This document shows, piece after piece, positions 33,003-40,734 of a DNA stretch of 64,000 nt. The translations under genes and the position numbers were made by a program. Each line of letters starts with the position of its first letter. The stretch's first letter is position 1. Source of the stretch: Caulobacter sp. S45 (GTDB lineage Bacteria > Pseudomonadota > Alphaproteobacteria > Caulobacterales > Caulobacteraceae). The notes below the pieces were generated by a model. The model had not been told where the DNA came from. It saw only the letters and a program-made list of their open reading frames with translations, and ran no database searches. The stretch lies in NCBI RefSeq assembly GCF_009765965.1, contig NZ_LMUL01000014.1, positions 240,046 to 304,045 on the forward strand, in the 5' to 3' direction.

Positions 33003-34322
33003 TCAGTCGTCCGCCAGCCGCACTCCCGCCGCCTGCCAGCGCTGGTGGGGCGCGAAGAAGTTCCTGTAGGTTGCGCGGACATGGCGACGCGGCGTGAAAC
33101 AGCTTCCGCCGCGCAGCACCATCTGGTTGATCATGAACTTGCCGTTGTATTCGCCCACCGCGCCCTCGGCCGGTCGATACCCAGGATAGCCGGTGTAGGG
33201 ACTGGCGGTCCATTCCCACACATCCCCGAACATCTGGGCCAAGCCGTCGCCGTTCGTGCACGGCTGAGGTTCGAACTGGCCGTCGTCCAGAAAGGCGCCG
33301 GGACGGCGCGCGTCGTGCGCGGCCGCCTCCCACTCGGCTTCCGTCGGCAGACGCCGGCCGCTCCAGCGGGCGAAGGCGTCGGCTTCGTAATAGCTTACGT
33401 GGACCACCGGGGCGTCGGGCTCGACCTCGGCCATGCCGTTCAGGCTGAAGCGCCACCAGGCGGCCGCCTTCCGTTCCCAATAGAGCGGCGCCTCCCATTC
33501 GTTGGTCCGCGCGCAAGCCCAACCGTCCGACAGCCACAGCTCGGGACGTCCGTAACCGCCGTCCATCATGAAGGCCTGCCATTCCGCGTTCGTCGCCAAC
33601 CGGTTGGCCAAGCGATGCGGTGCGAGATGGACCAGGTGACTTGGGCGCTCGTTGTCGAAGACAAAACCATCCCCGTGATGGCCGATCTCCACCAACCCGC
33701 CCGGCCGTTCGATGAATGTCGGCGCGGCGCTGACCGCCCCTTGCGTGGCCTTGGCCGCCGGACCTGTCTGATAGGCGGGCCGCAGGACGTTCTGGGCGAA
33801 CAGGTGCTGGATATCCATCAGGATCAGCTCCTGGTGCTGCTCCTCGTGGGCGAAGCCCAGCACGACCAGTTCGGCAAGCTCGGGATCGACGCTCGGGCGG
33901 TCGAGCAACTCGATCATGGCGGCGTCCACGTGACGGCGATAGGCCATCACTTCCGCGCTCGACGGGCGCGTCAACAGTCCGCGCTCGGGGCGCGGCTGCC
34001 GGGCGCCGAGCGCCTCGTAGTAGGAGTTGAACAGATAGCCGAAGGCCGGATCGAAGGCCGCATAGCCGCGCGGCTTGAGGATGAAGGTCTCGAAGAACCA
34101 GGTCGTATGGGCCAGATGCCATTTGGTCGGGCTGGCGTCCGGCATGGATTGGGCCAGCTGGTCCTCCGCCGACAAAGGCGCGGCCAGGCGTTCGGACCCG
34201 CGACGCACCTCGACGAACCGCTCCAACAGCTCGCGGCGCGCCTTTGCCGGCGACGCGGGCTCCGGCGCGTCGCCAGTGGCGTCCTCGGCGAACATTTCGA
34301 CCACGGAAGATCGTTCGGTCAT
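33003..34322 (-). CDS. egtB: Ergothioneine biosynthesis protein EgtB-like
   Basis: Nonheme-iron sulfoxide synthase family that joins trimethylhistidine to a thiol. It has 439 residues. The N-terminal DinB-like helical domain supplies metal histidines in WHLAHTTWF and HEEQHQE. The C-terminal FGE-sulfatase-like domain shows RRLPTEAEWEAAA, FGDVWEWTASPY and LRGGSCFTP. No egtD methyltransferase lies beside it, so the ergothioneine role depends on a distant egtD. Divergent from the ecfG sigma gene and may share its stress context. Confidence 0.83.
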   Translation of the reverse strand: MTERSSVVEMFAEDATGDAPEPASPAKARRELLERFVEVRRGSERLAAPLSAEDQLAQSMPDASPTKWHLAHTTWFFETFILKPRGYAAFDPAFGYLFNSYYEALGARQPRPERGLLTRPSSAEVMAYRRHVDAAMIELLDRPSVDPELAELVVLGFAHEEQHQELILMDIQHLFAQNVLRPAYQTGPAAKATQGAVSAAPTFIERPGGLVEIGHHGDGFVFDNERPSHLVHLAPHRLANRLATNAEWQAFMMDGGYGRPELWLSDGWACARTNEWEAPLYWERKAAAWWRFSLNGMAEVEPDAPVVHVSYYEADAFARWSGRRLPTEAEWEAAAHDARRPGAFLDDGQFEPQPCTNGDGLAQMFGDVWEWTASPYTGYPGYRPAEGAVGEYNGKFMINQMVLRGGSCFTPRRHVRATYRNFFAPHQRWQAAGVRLADD

Positions 34323-34379
34323 CGTTGGCTCCCGACGCTGGCTGGTCCGCCCCTGGGCCGAATGTGGGGCCCGGAAGGA

Positions 34380-34404
34380 GGAACGGATATAGGGAGGATA
34401 CGTT
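34380..34404 (+). promoter_or_regulatory. EcfG-type promoter of the sigma factor gene
   Basis: GGAAC (34380-34384), 16 bases, CGTT (34401-34404): an exact consensus match 43 bases before the sigma start codon. It suggests positive autoregulation. Confidence 0.8.
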
Positions 34405-34446
34405 TCTTCGCTGTCCTAGTAAGGGGACATGTCCGGTTGAGTTGGC

Positions 34447-35040
34447 ATGACGGAGCCATACGCCTGCAACGTCGCCACGCCCGGCGCCGACCCTGACAGG
34501 TCCCGGCGTGGAAGCTCCGACGAGGAAGCCTGGCGCGACGATGTAGTGGCCCTGGTGCCCCCTCTTCGCGCCTTCGCCTGGTCGCTTAGCCACAACAGCG
34601 CCGACGCCGACGACCTGGTGCAGGAGACGCTGATCAAGGCCTGGTCCAACCGCGACAAGTTCGAGCCCGGCACCAATCTGCGGGCCTGGCTGTTCACGAT
34701 CCTGCGCAACACCTACTACACCAGCCTGTCGAAGAAGCGCCGCGAGGTGCCCGATGAGGACGGCAAACACGCCGCCACCCTCAGCGCGCCGCCGACCCAG
34801 GACTGGAGCGTCGCCATACGCTCGCTTCAGGCGGCGTTGCAACGGCTCCCCCATGAGCATCGTGAAGCCCTGGTGCTGGTCGGGGCGGCGGGATTGACCT
34901 ACGAGGAGGCGGCCGAAATCTGCGGCTGCGCCCTGGGCACGATCAAGAGCCGGGTGAACCGGGCCCGCGCCAAGCTGTTGAAGATCATGGACGCCGAAGA
35001 CGCCGGAACCAGCGACTGGGGTCCACCCGCAGATCCCTGA
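34447..35040 (+). CDS. ecfG: EcfG-type extracytoplasmic-function sigma factor
   Basis: General stress response sigma factor of the EcfG (SigT) group. It has 197 residues. Region 2 (about 35-100) has NSADADDLVQETLIKAW and NLRAWLFTILRN. Region 4 (about 120-180) has the group-typical LTYEEAAEICGCALGTIKSR. The N-terminal 28 residues are extra and variable. An exact EcfG promoter precedes it. The NepR-like gene ends 7 bases downstream on the other strand, a different layout from the usual nepR-ecfG operon. Confidence 0.88.
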   Translation: MTEPYACNVATPGADPDRSRRGSSDEEAWRDDVVALVPPLRAFAWSLSHNSADADDLVQETLIKAWSNRDKFEPGTNLRAWLFTILRNTYYTSLSKKRREVPDEDGKHAATLSAPPTQDWSVAIRSLQAALQRLPHEHREALVLVGAAGLTYEEAAEICGCALGTIKSRVNRARAKLLKIMDAEDAGTSDWGPPADP

Positions 35041-35046
35041 TATGGA

Positions 35047-35250
35047 TCAGCTTCTCAGTGGCCGAGCGGGACTCTGTAACTCCCCGCGCTCCAGGGCCAA
35101 TTCGAGGGCCTCGGTCAATTGCGCAAGCCGATCCGAACAGGGACCGGCGGTGAGGGTGTCGAAATAGCATTTGAGGCGATCGCCAAACGGCTCGTCGGCG
35201 GTATCGGCGACCGCCCTGGCCTCAACGCCAATCTGCTGAAATGACAACAT
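35047..35250 (-). CDS. NepR-like anti-sigma factor (candidate)
   Basis: It has 67 residues, the size of NepR. The central segment GDRLKCYFDTLTAGPCSDRL fits the NepR helix-loop-helix pattern (L-R/K-x2-Y/F ... P-x2-x-R-x3-L-x3-L) without a gap. Such proteins hold EcfG inactive until PhyR-P removes them. It converges on ecfG, 6 bases between stops. Upstream I see neither a strong ribosome binding site nor an EcfG promoter, so expression is uncertain. Assigned by pattern and context only. Confidence 0.5.
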   Translation of the reverse strand: MLSFQQIGVEARAVADTADEPFGDRLKCYFDTLTAGPCSDRLAQLTEALELALERGELQSPARPLRS

Positions 35251-35395
35251 CAGCTAAGTTCGGACTCCCGCCGTCCCCGAGAATCTTAGTTCCTCAAGTT
35301 TGTTACCAATCTGACGCTTATCCGTCCAGCCTTGGATTTTCAGCGGTTTACCGGCGCATGGGTGGCGTCGCGTCCCCGAAGGCCGTTCCCCCACT

Positions 35396-35421
35396 GGAAC
35401 ATCGTCCCCTGACGGCAGGTT
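35396..35421 (+). promoter_or_regulatory. Candidate EcfG-type promoter of the W-R repeat gene
   Basis: GGAAC (35396-35400), 17 bases, GGTT (35418-35421). The -35 is perfect and the -10 has one mismatch. The start codon lies 36 bases downstream, behind a good AGAAGGAG ribosome binding site. Confidence 0.45.
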
Positions 35422-35456
35422 GAACAAAGGCTTCCAGCCAAAGAAGGAGCTAGAGC

Positions 35457-36212
35457 ATGTCGGATCGGGATTTCTATCGAAGCGAACAGGAACGCGCGGC
35501 GCGGCGCAACGAGGATTGGCGCGATCAACCGCAAGACCGCTACCGGGAACAGCAACGCTCGTTCCGCGCGGAGGAACGCCATCGGGGCGATCCCGCAGGT
35601 GATCGGAGTCGGGGTGCTGGAACCGGAGATGGCTATGGCGACGGCGGTTATTCCTCCTATGGCCAGATGACCCAGGGCTCGTCGGATCGACCCGAGGGCG
35701 GTTATGGCGGGGCCAATGTGGGCGGCTTCGGCCAGTCCGGGCTAAACTCCCAATGGGGCCAGGGCGGATATGGCCCCATGACCCAGGGCTCGAACTACAG
35801 CCAGGGCGGCAGCCGGTTCGGCCCCGAGGGTTATGGCCAGCCGACCTACGGCTCCGAGGCGGGCAGCCCGCATCACGACCACAGCTATCGCCGTTGGCGC
35901 GACGCCCAGCTCGACACCCACGACCGCGACTACGCCCATTGGCGCGCGGAGCAGGCCAGACGCTACGACGAGGACTACAGCGGCTGGCGCAACGATCGCC
36001 ACACCGCCTTCAGCCAGGACTTCGAAGGCTGGCGGGCCAATCGTGGGGGCGCTCAAACCGCGTCGCCCGATTTGGCGACGACCGGCGTGCATGGGGCTAA
36101 TCGGGCCCTAGCCGACATAGCGGATGGCGGCACAGGCAGCCAGACCGACGACGCCAAGCGCGAGGGCAAGGCGCTGGAACAGCAAGCCAAGCGGGGCGAT
36201 CACCAGCATTAG
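35457..36212 (+). CDS. Low-complexity protein with 15-residue W-R repeats
   Basis: It has 251 residues and no enzyme motif I recognise. Three zones: an Arg/Glu/Asp-rich head (1-55); a Gly/Tyr/Ser/Gln-rich middle (56-135) with two copies of a YG-x-MTQGS phrase; and a periodic block in which Y/F-x2-WR recurs at residues 144, 159, 174 and 189, exactly 15 apart, most units ending in Asp. The tail is hydrophilic. No signal or membrane segment. Probable cytoplasmic stress protein, related in style to SWFGD-type proteins of stress loci, but the function is unknown. Confidence 0.72.
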   Translation: MSDRDFYRSEQERAARRNEDWRDQPQDRYREQQRSFRAEERHRGDPAGDRSRGAGTGDGYGDGGYSSYGQMTQGSSDRPEGGYGGANVGGFGQSGLNSQWGQGGYGPMTQGSNYSQGGSRFGPEGYGQPTYGSEAGSPHHDHSYRRWRDAQLDTHDRDYAHWRAEQARRYDEDYSGWRNDRHTAFSQDFEGWRANRGGAQTASPDLATTGVHGANRALADIADGGTGSQTDDAKREGKALEQQAKRGDHQH

Positions 36213-36239
36213 GCGGCCGCCCTAATCCGCACCTCTATC

Positions 36240-36280
36240 TGTCATCCCGGAAAGCGCGCCAACGCTTATCCGGGATGACA
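36240..36280. repeat. TGTCATCCCGG dispersed inverted repeat
   Basis: TGTCATCCCGGA (36240-36251) pairs perfectly with TCCGGGATGACA (36269-36280), with a further inner AGCG/CGCT pairing. Same family as 7659-7697. It lies between two convergent genes and could act as a bidirectional terminator. Confidence 0.7.
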
Positions 36281-36298
36281 GGTCGGGGGACGGAAACG

Positions 36299-37657
36299 TC
36301 AGCTCCGCTGGATTTCCAACACCGCCCGCAATCCGGGACGGTTATCCTCCAGCTTGAGCGTACCGCGATGCAGCTTGGCGCAGGCCGCGACGATGGCCAG
36401 CCCCAGCCCGGAGCCGCCGGCGCTTCGCGCGGGATCGAGCCGGACGAACCGCTCCTGAACGCGCCCGCGCTGATCCTCCGGCACTCCGGCGCCGGTGTCG
36501 GCCACCACCACCCGCACCACGGTCAGGTCCTCCTCGACCGAGACGCGCACCGACACCCCCTCGCCTGCATATTGGGAGGCGTTGTGCAGCAGGTTGCCGA
36601 CCGCCTGTCGCAACAAGGGTTCGTGCACGCGGGTGATCACGGGGTAGGCCGGGGTGTCGATGATCAGGCGCTGGCCCGCGTCCTCGATCACCGGAGTGAA
36701 GAAGTCGGCCAGTTCGGCCACCAGGGCGCCGACGTCGATCCGTTGCATCATCTCGCGCGATAGGCCGGTCTCGGCGCGGGCGATGTCCAGCATGGCCGAC
36801 AGGGTGGCCAGCACGTGCTCCACCTCGCGGTGGGCCGCATCAATGGCGTCCAGGCGCTCGGTCTGGGTCGCGCCTTCGTGCACCGCGCGCGACAAGGCGC
36901 CCTTGGCGCGGGTCAGCGGCGAGCGCAGATCATGGGCTAGGCTGTCGGTCACCGTGCGCATACCGGTCAACAGTTCCTCGATCCGCTCCAACATGGCGTT
37001 CAGCGAGGAACCCACCCGGCCGAAGGGATCGCGGTTGTCCGAAACCGCCGTGCGGGCCGACAGGTCGCCGTTGGCGATGCGCTCGGCGGTGTTGGCGATC
37101 GCCTCCACCCGCTGCAGGATCAGGAAATTCATCAGCAGGCCTGCCGACAACCCGGCCGCCGCCACGATGGCGGTTGCGGCGACGAAGCCGTAGAAGATCG
37201 AGCGTTCGAACCGGCGCATGTTGGTCAGGCTGCGCGCCACCACCAGCACCGCCCCGTCGGTCATGGTGCTGCCGACCACATGCAGGCGTTCCTGCCGCTG
37301 GCCGATCGTCAGGCGCACGATCTTCCAGTCGGCGTTGCGGAAGACCGGGTCGAAGGTGGTGATGTCGCCGGCCAACGCCTGGCCGGTGTTGCTGAACAGG
37401 CCGTAGTGCTCGCCGCTGGTGGCGAAGCGCACGCTGCGCGCCACCACGCTGACGGTGTTGGCGAGCCCCTGCTCCTGGTCGACCTCTTCCAACTGGTCCT
37501 GTTCGGCCAGGGCCTCGGCCCGCTCGCGCTCGTAGATGATCCGCCCGCCGGTGCGATAGACCACGACCAAGGCCGCAGCGCTGGCGGCCACCGCCAGCAG
37601 GACCACGAACAGCAGGAAGCTCGAAGGTGCGAGACGGCGGAGCCCGCCCTTGGTCAT
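36299..37657 (-). CDS. Sensor histidine kinase
   Basis: Membrane sensor of a two-component system. It has 452 residues: membrane helix 1 (about 12-34), a periplasmic loop (about 35-152) with no recognised ligand domain, helix 2 (about 153-180), HAMP, and HisKA with His242 in SLAHDLRSPLTRA. The HATPase boxes NLLHNASQYA, DTGAGVP and GSGLGLAI are intact. The start codon overlaps the stop of the upstream regulator (ATGA), so the two are coupled. Confidence 0.92.
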   Translation of the reverse strand: MTKGGLRRLAPSSFLLFVVLLAVAASAAALVVVYRTGGRIIYERERAEALAEQDQLEEVDQEQGLANTVSVVARSVRFATSGEHYGLFSNTGQALAGDITTFDPVFRNADWKIVRLTIGQRQERLHVVGSTMTDGAVLVVARSLTNMRRFERSIFYGFVAATAIVAAAGLSAGLLMNFLILQRVEAIANTAERIANGDLSARTAVSDNRDPFGRVGSSLNAMLERIEELLTGMRTVTDSLAHDLRSPLTRAKGALSRAVHEGATQTERLDAIDAAHREVEHVLATLSAMLDIARAETGLSREMMQRIDVGALVAELADFFTPVIEDAGQRLIIDTPAYPVITRVHEPLLRQAVGNLLHNASQYAGEGVSVRVSVEEDLTVVRVVVADTGAGVPEDQRGRVQERFVRLDPARSAGGSGLGLAIVAACAKLHRGTLKLEDNRPGLRAVLEIQRS

Positions 37658-38343
37658 GACGTCTCCGACAACCTGTAGCCGACCCCACGCAGGGTATGGA
37701 GAAGCGGCCTGTCGAAGGTCTCGTCAAGCTTCTTACGCAGGCGGCTGATGTGGGTGTCGATGATGCTGGTATGGGGATCGAAGCGGTAATCCCAGACCTG
37801 TTCCAGCAGCATGGTGCGCGTCACCACCCGATCTTTGTTGCGAAGAAAGTATTCCAGTAGCTTGAATTCCCTGGGTAAAAGATCGAGCGACTTACCCGCC
37901 CGCGTCGCCTTGCGCGCCAGCAGGTCCATCTCCAGGTCGCCACAGCGCAGCACAGTCTCGATCGACTTGCCGGTGCGCCGTCGGGTCAGGTTCTCCAGCC
38001 GCGCGTGCAGCTCGGAGAAGCCGAACGGCTTGGTCAGGTAATCGTCGCCGCCCGCGCGCAGGCCGATCACCCGCTCGTCGAGCTGGCCCAGGGCCGACAG
38101 GATCAGGATGGGAGTTTCCACACCTGCGGCCCGCAGCGCCTTGATCACCGACAGGCCGTCCATGCCCGGCAGCATCCGGTCCATGATCACCCCGTCGAAG
38201 GTGGAGGACGAGGCCAGATACAGACCGTCGCGGCCGTCGGCGACATGCTCGACGGTGTAGCCCACCTCGCGCAGTCCCTTGGTCACATAGTCGGCGACAT
38301 CGATGTCGTCCTCGACGACCAGAACGCGTCCGCTCAAGTTCAT
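37654..38343 (-). CDS. OmpR-family response regulator
   Basis: It has 229 residues from ATG 38343. The receiver has VVEDD, phospho-acceptor Asp55 in VIMDRMLPGMDG, and Lys in LTKPF. The winged helix ends THISRLRKKLDE and LRGVGYRL. First gene of the regulator-kinase operon. The style is close to CusR/TctD-like regulators, but the signal is not predictable. The open frame upstream of the ATG is not conserved. Confidence 0.93.
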   Translation of the reverse strand: MNLSGRVLVVEDDIDVADYVTKGLREVGYTVEHVADGRDGLYLASSSTFDGVIMDRMLPGMDGLSVIKALRAAGVETPILILSALGQLDERVIGLRAGGDDYLTKPFGFSELHARLENLTRRRTGKSIETVLRCGDLEMDLLARKATRAGKSLDLLPREFKLLEYFLRNKDRVVTRTMLLEQVWDYRFDPHTSIIDTHISRLRKKLDETFDRPLLHTLRGVGYRLSETS

Positions 38344-38506
38344 TCCTTTCCCGATGCAGACCAAACGATCCGCACCGCCCGCCGCTCCATGCGCCGGCCT
38401 GGAAGCCGTAGTCCGGGCTCCCTGTCGCCAGGGTGAACGCCCAGGCTTGAGCAATGGTCCCGGCCCAGCCTAGACAGGTGATCCGTCTACGGGAAACGTT
38501 TTACGC

Positions 38507-39277
38507 ATGGCCTGGACCCGCCTGTACGCCGAAGCCGAGCCCCAGCGGGTCAACCGCTGGCTGGCCCAGAGCGGCGTATGCTCCCGGCGCGAGGCCGAGG
38601 CGTTGATCGCCCGGGGCCTGGTGCAGATCGACGGCGAGACGGTCGCCGACCCCGGTCGCAAGATCCAGGCGGGCCAGACCCTGGTGCTGAACGACAGCGC
38701 CCAGGCCCATTTAGACACCCAGCTCAGCGTGGTGGTGCACAAGCCGGTCGGGATCGTCTCGGCCCAGCCCGAGGGCGCCCAGGTGCCCGCCGCGCGTCTG
38801 CTGACCAAGGCGGCGTTGTTCGGGCCGCCCTCGCCCATTCCAGATGTGCGCACCCGATTCGCCCCGATGGGCCGGCTGGACATGGACTCGCGCGGGCTGC
38901 TGATCCTGTCGGAGGACGGAGTGCTGGCCAAGGCGATCATCGGGCCGGAATCGGACCTGGAGAAGGAATACCTGGTCCAGGTCGCGGGCCAGATCGACGA
39001 GCGGAAGCTAGGCCTACTGCGTCATGGGCTACAGCTGGACGGGCGCACGCTCAGGCCGGCCAAGGTCTCGCGGATCTCCGACCAGCGGCTGCGCTTCGTG
39101 CTGAAGGAGGGCCGCAATCGGCAAATCCGGCGCATGTGCGAATTGGTCGGGCTGAATGTGGTCGACCTGCTCCGTATCCGCATCGGACCATTGGAACTCG
39201 GCGATCTGCCCGAGGGCCGGTGGCGGCCATTGACGGCGGATGAGCGGGCCGCGCTGCTGCGGCCGGGAGGCGCCTAA
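38507..39277 (+). CDS. Pseudouridine synthase, RsuA/RluB/RluF family
   Basis: Isomerises a uridine in rRNA. It has 256 residues. The N-terminal S4 domain (about 12-60) begins RVNRWLAQSGVCSRREAE. The catalytic domain has Asp in PMGRLDMDSRGLLIL, and KEGRNRQIRRMCE is near the end. The family includes both 16S and 23S enzymes, and the target site is not settled from sequence. Convergent with the next gene, with the stop codons overlapping. Confidence 0.9.
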   Translation: MAWTRLYAEAEPQRVNRWLAQSGVCSRREAEALIARGLVQIDGETVADPGRKIQAGQTLVLNDSAQAHLDTQLSVVVHKPVGIVSAQPEGAQVPAARLLTKAALFGPPSPIPDVRTRFAPMGRLDMDSRGLLILSEDGVLAKAIIGPESDLEKEYLVQVAGQIDERKLGLLRHGLQLDGRTLRPAKVSRISDQRLRFVLKEGRNRQIRRMCELVGLNVVDLLRIRIGPLELGDLPEGRWRPLTADERAALLRPGGA

Positions 39278-40074
39278 CCTGCCGTCGCCAGGTGATGCAG
39301 CACGATCCCGCTCGTCGTGGCCACGTTGAGCGAATCGAAGCCGTCGGCCATGGCCAGGCGCACGGTGCGGCATCGTGCGAGCACGTCGTCCGACAGTCCC
39401 GGCCCCTCGGCGCCGAACAGTACGGCGGTGCGGCCAGCGCGCCGGACCTGATGCAGCTCGACCTCACCGGCGGGGCTGAGGGCCAGGGACTCGAAACTGA
39501 ACCGATTCAACAGCGTGACCGGATCTTCTCCCGATGTTAGGCGCGCATAGGGGGTCGTCAGCACCGCCCCGACCGAGACCCGGATCGCCTTGCGATACAG
39601 CGGGTCGCAACAGGCTCCGTCCAGCAGCACCGCGTCCGCGCCGAAGGCGGCGGCGTTGCGGAAGATGCCGCCGATATTGTCGTGGTTGCTCACCCCCATC
39701 AGGCAGACCACGAGCGCGTCGGGGCCAAGGCCCGCCAGCAGGACTTCCACCGGATCGAGCGTCGGAAGCTGTCCGAGCGCCAGCACGCCTCGATGCAGGG
39801 CGAACCCCGAGATCGCATCCATCACCGGTTGGGCGCAGACATAGACCGGCGTCGATGTGGGAAGCCGGTCGAGCAGGGACTGCACATGGGCCACCCGCCG
39901 TTTCGTCAGCAACACCGACAGGATCGGGTGGCGACCTGACGCGACCAACTTCTCCAGCACCACCTCCCCTTCGGCGACGAAGGCGTGGCCGAGCCGGGCG
40001 ACGTCCCGCTCGCGCAGGTCGCGGTAGAGTTCGATGCGCGGATCGGCAGGGTCGTCGATGTGGATCGGCGTCAT
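39274..40074 (-). CDS. TrmH/SpoU-family RNA methyltransferase
   Basis: SPOUT 2'-O-methyltransferase with 266 residues from ATG 40074. An N-terminal substrate-binding region (FVAEGEVVLEKL) is followed by motif 1 (VSNHDNIGGIFRNAAAFG), motif 2 (LFGAEGPGL) and motif 3 (LAMADGFDSLNVATTSGI). Motif 3 has ADGFDSLN, close to the canonical pattern. It differs from the gene at 22484, so the window carries two distant paralogues. It lies 22 bases after the oxygenase gene on the same strand. Confidence 0.88.
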   Translation of the reverse strand: MTPIHIDDPADPRIELYRDLRERDVARLGHAFVAEGEVVLEKLVASGRHPILSVLLTKRRVAHVQSLLDRLPTSTPVYVCAQPVMDAISGFALHRGVLALGQLPTLDPVEVLLAGLGPDALVVCLMGVSNHDNIGGIFRNAAAFGADAVLLDGACCDPLYRKAIRVSVGAVLTTPYARLTSGEDPVTLLNRFSFESLALSPAGEVELHQVRRAGRTAVLFGAEGPGLSDDVLARCRTVRLAMADGFDSLNVATTSGIVLHHLATAG

Positions 40075-40096
40075 CGGGCGCGTCCGCCCTGCCCGC

Positions 40097-40717
40097 TCAC
40101 CGCCAGCCGAAGTTGAAGCTGATGCTGATCCGCTCCTGCTTGGCGGCGTTGGCGGGCACCTCGTGACGCAGCCAGCTCTCCCACAACAGGAGCGTCCCCG
40201 CCGCGGGCGCCAGGTAGACGAAGCTCTTCGCCTCATCCCCAACATCCGGCAGTCGCGGCGGCGCTGCCATCATCATCGGTAGGCGCGGGTCCTCGAACTT
40301 CAGCGCGCTGGAGCCGGGCGGGGTGCGGACATAGACCGTACCCGACACCACGCTATGGGGATGGACGTGACCACTGTGGGCCGAACCCGGCTTCAGAACG
40401 TTGACCCACAGGCTGTCGAGCTTCAGCCGCCGCCCGCCGAGATCGAAGCCCAGGGCGTCGGCATAGGCACCCACATGCCGGTCGAGTTTGCGCTTCAGGT
40501 CGCCGAACACGCTGGCCCGCTGCGGCAGGTCGTCCAGCGAAGCGTAGGAGGTGTAGCCGCCATAGCCATTTGCCTTGCACCAGGCGCGTCCGGCCCGATC
40601 CTCCGCCGCCAGCATCAGGCACGCCTCCTCCAGCTCGGCGTTGAAGGCGGAGAAGCCCCTCTCCTCCGCCAGGCTAGCCTCGTAGATCCGCGTCGGGAAC
40701 AGCGTCCGCAGCGTCAT
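40097..40717 (-). CDS. Putative 2OG-Fe(II) oxygenase (TIGR02466-like)
   Basis: Predicted iron and 2-oxoglutarate dependent dioxygenase with 206 residues. The region GHVHPHSVVSGTVYV carries the first metal histidines, and WLRHEVPAN gives the distal His. ERISISFNF at the end holds the Arg expected to bind 2-oxoglutarate. Start taken at ATG 40717. It lies between the M28 peptidase and the methyltransferase on the same strand, so the three may be cotranscribed. Substrate unknown. Confidence 0.78.
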   Translation of the reverse strand: MTLRTLFPTRIYEASLAEERGFSAFNAELEEACLMLAAEDRAGRAWCKANGYGGYTSYASLDDLPQRASVFGDLKRKLDRHVGAYADALGFDLGGRRLKLDSLWVNVLKPGSAHSGHVHPHSVVSGTVYVRTPPGSSALKFEDPRLPMMMAAPPRLPDVGDEAKSFVYLAPAAGTLLLWESWLRHEVPANAAKQERISISFNFGWR

Positions 40718-40734
40718 CCCCCTATCGCCCCTGC

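Noticed and set aside
32732-35262. Shared 10-mer GCTAAGTTCG in two stress-island gaps (32732 and 35253)
   Set aside because: A 10-base match is expected by chance in 64 kb, and its position relative to the genes differs.
35620-35860. Possible DNA tandem repeat or CRISPR-like array in the Gly-rich part of the W-R protein
   Set aside because: The repetition is at the amino acid level with varied codons and no constant repeat-spacer pattern.
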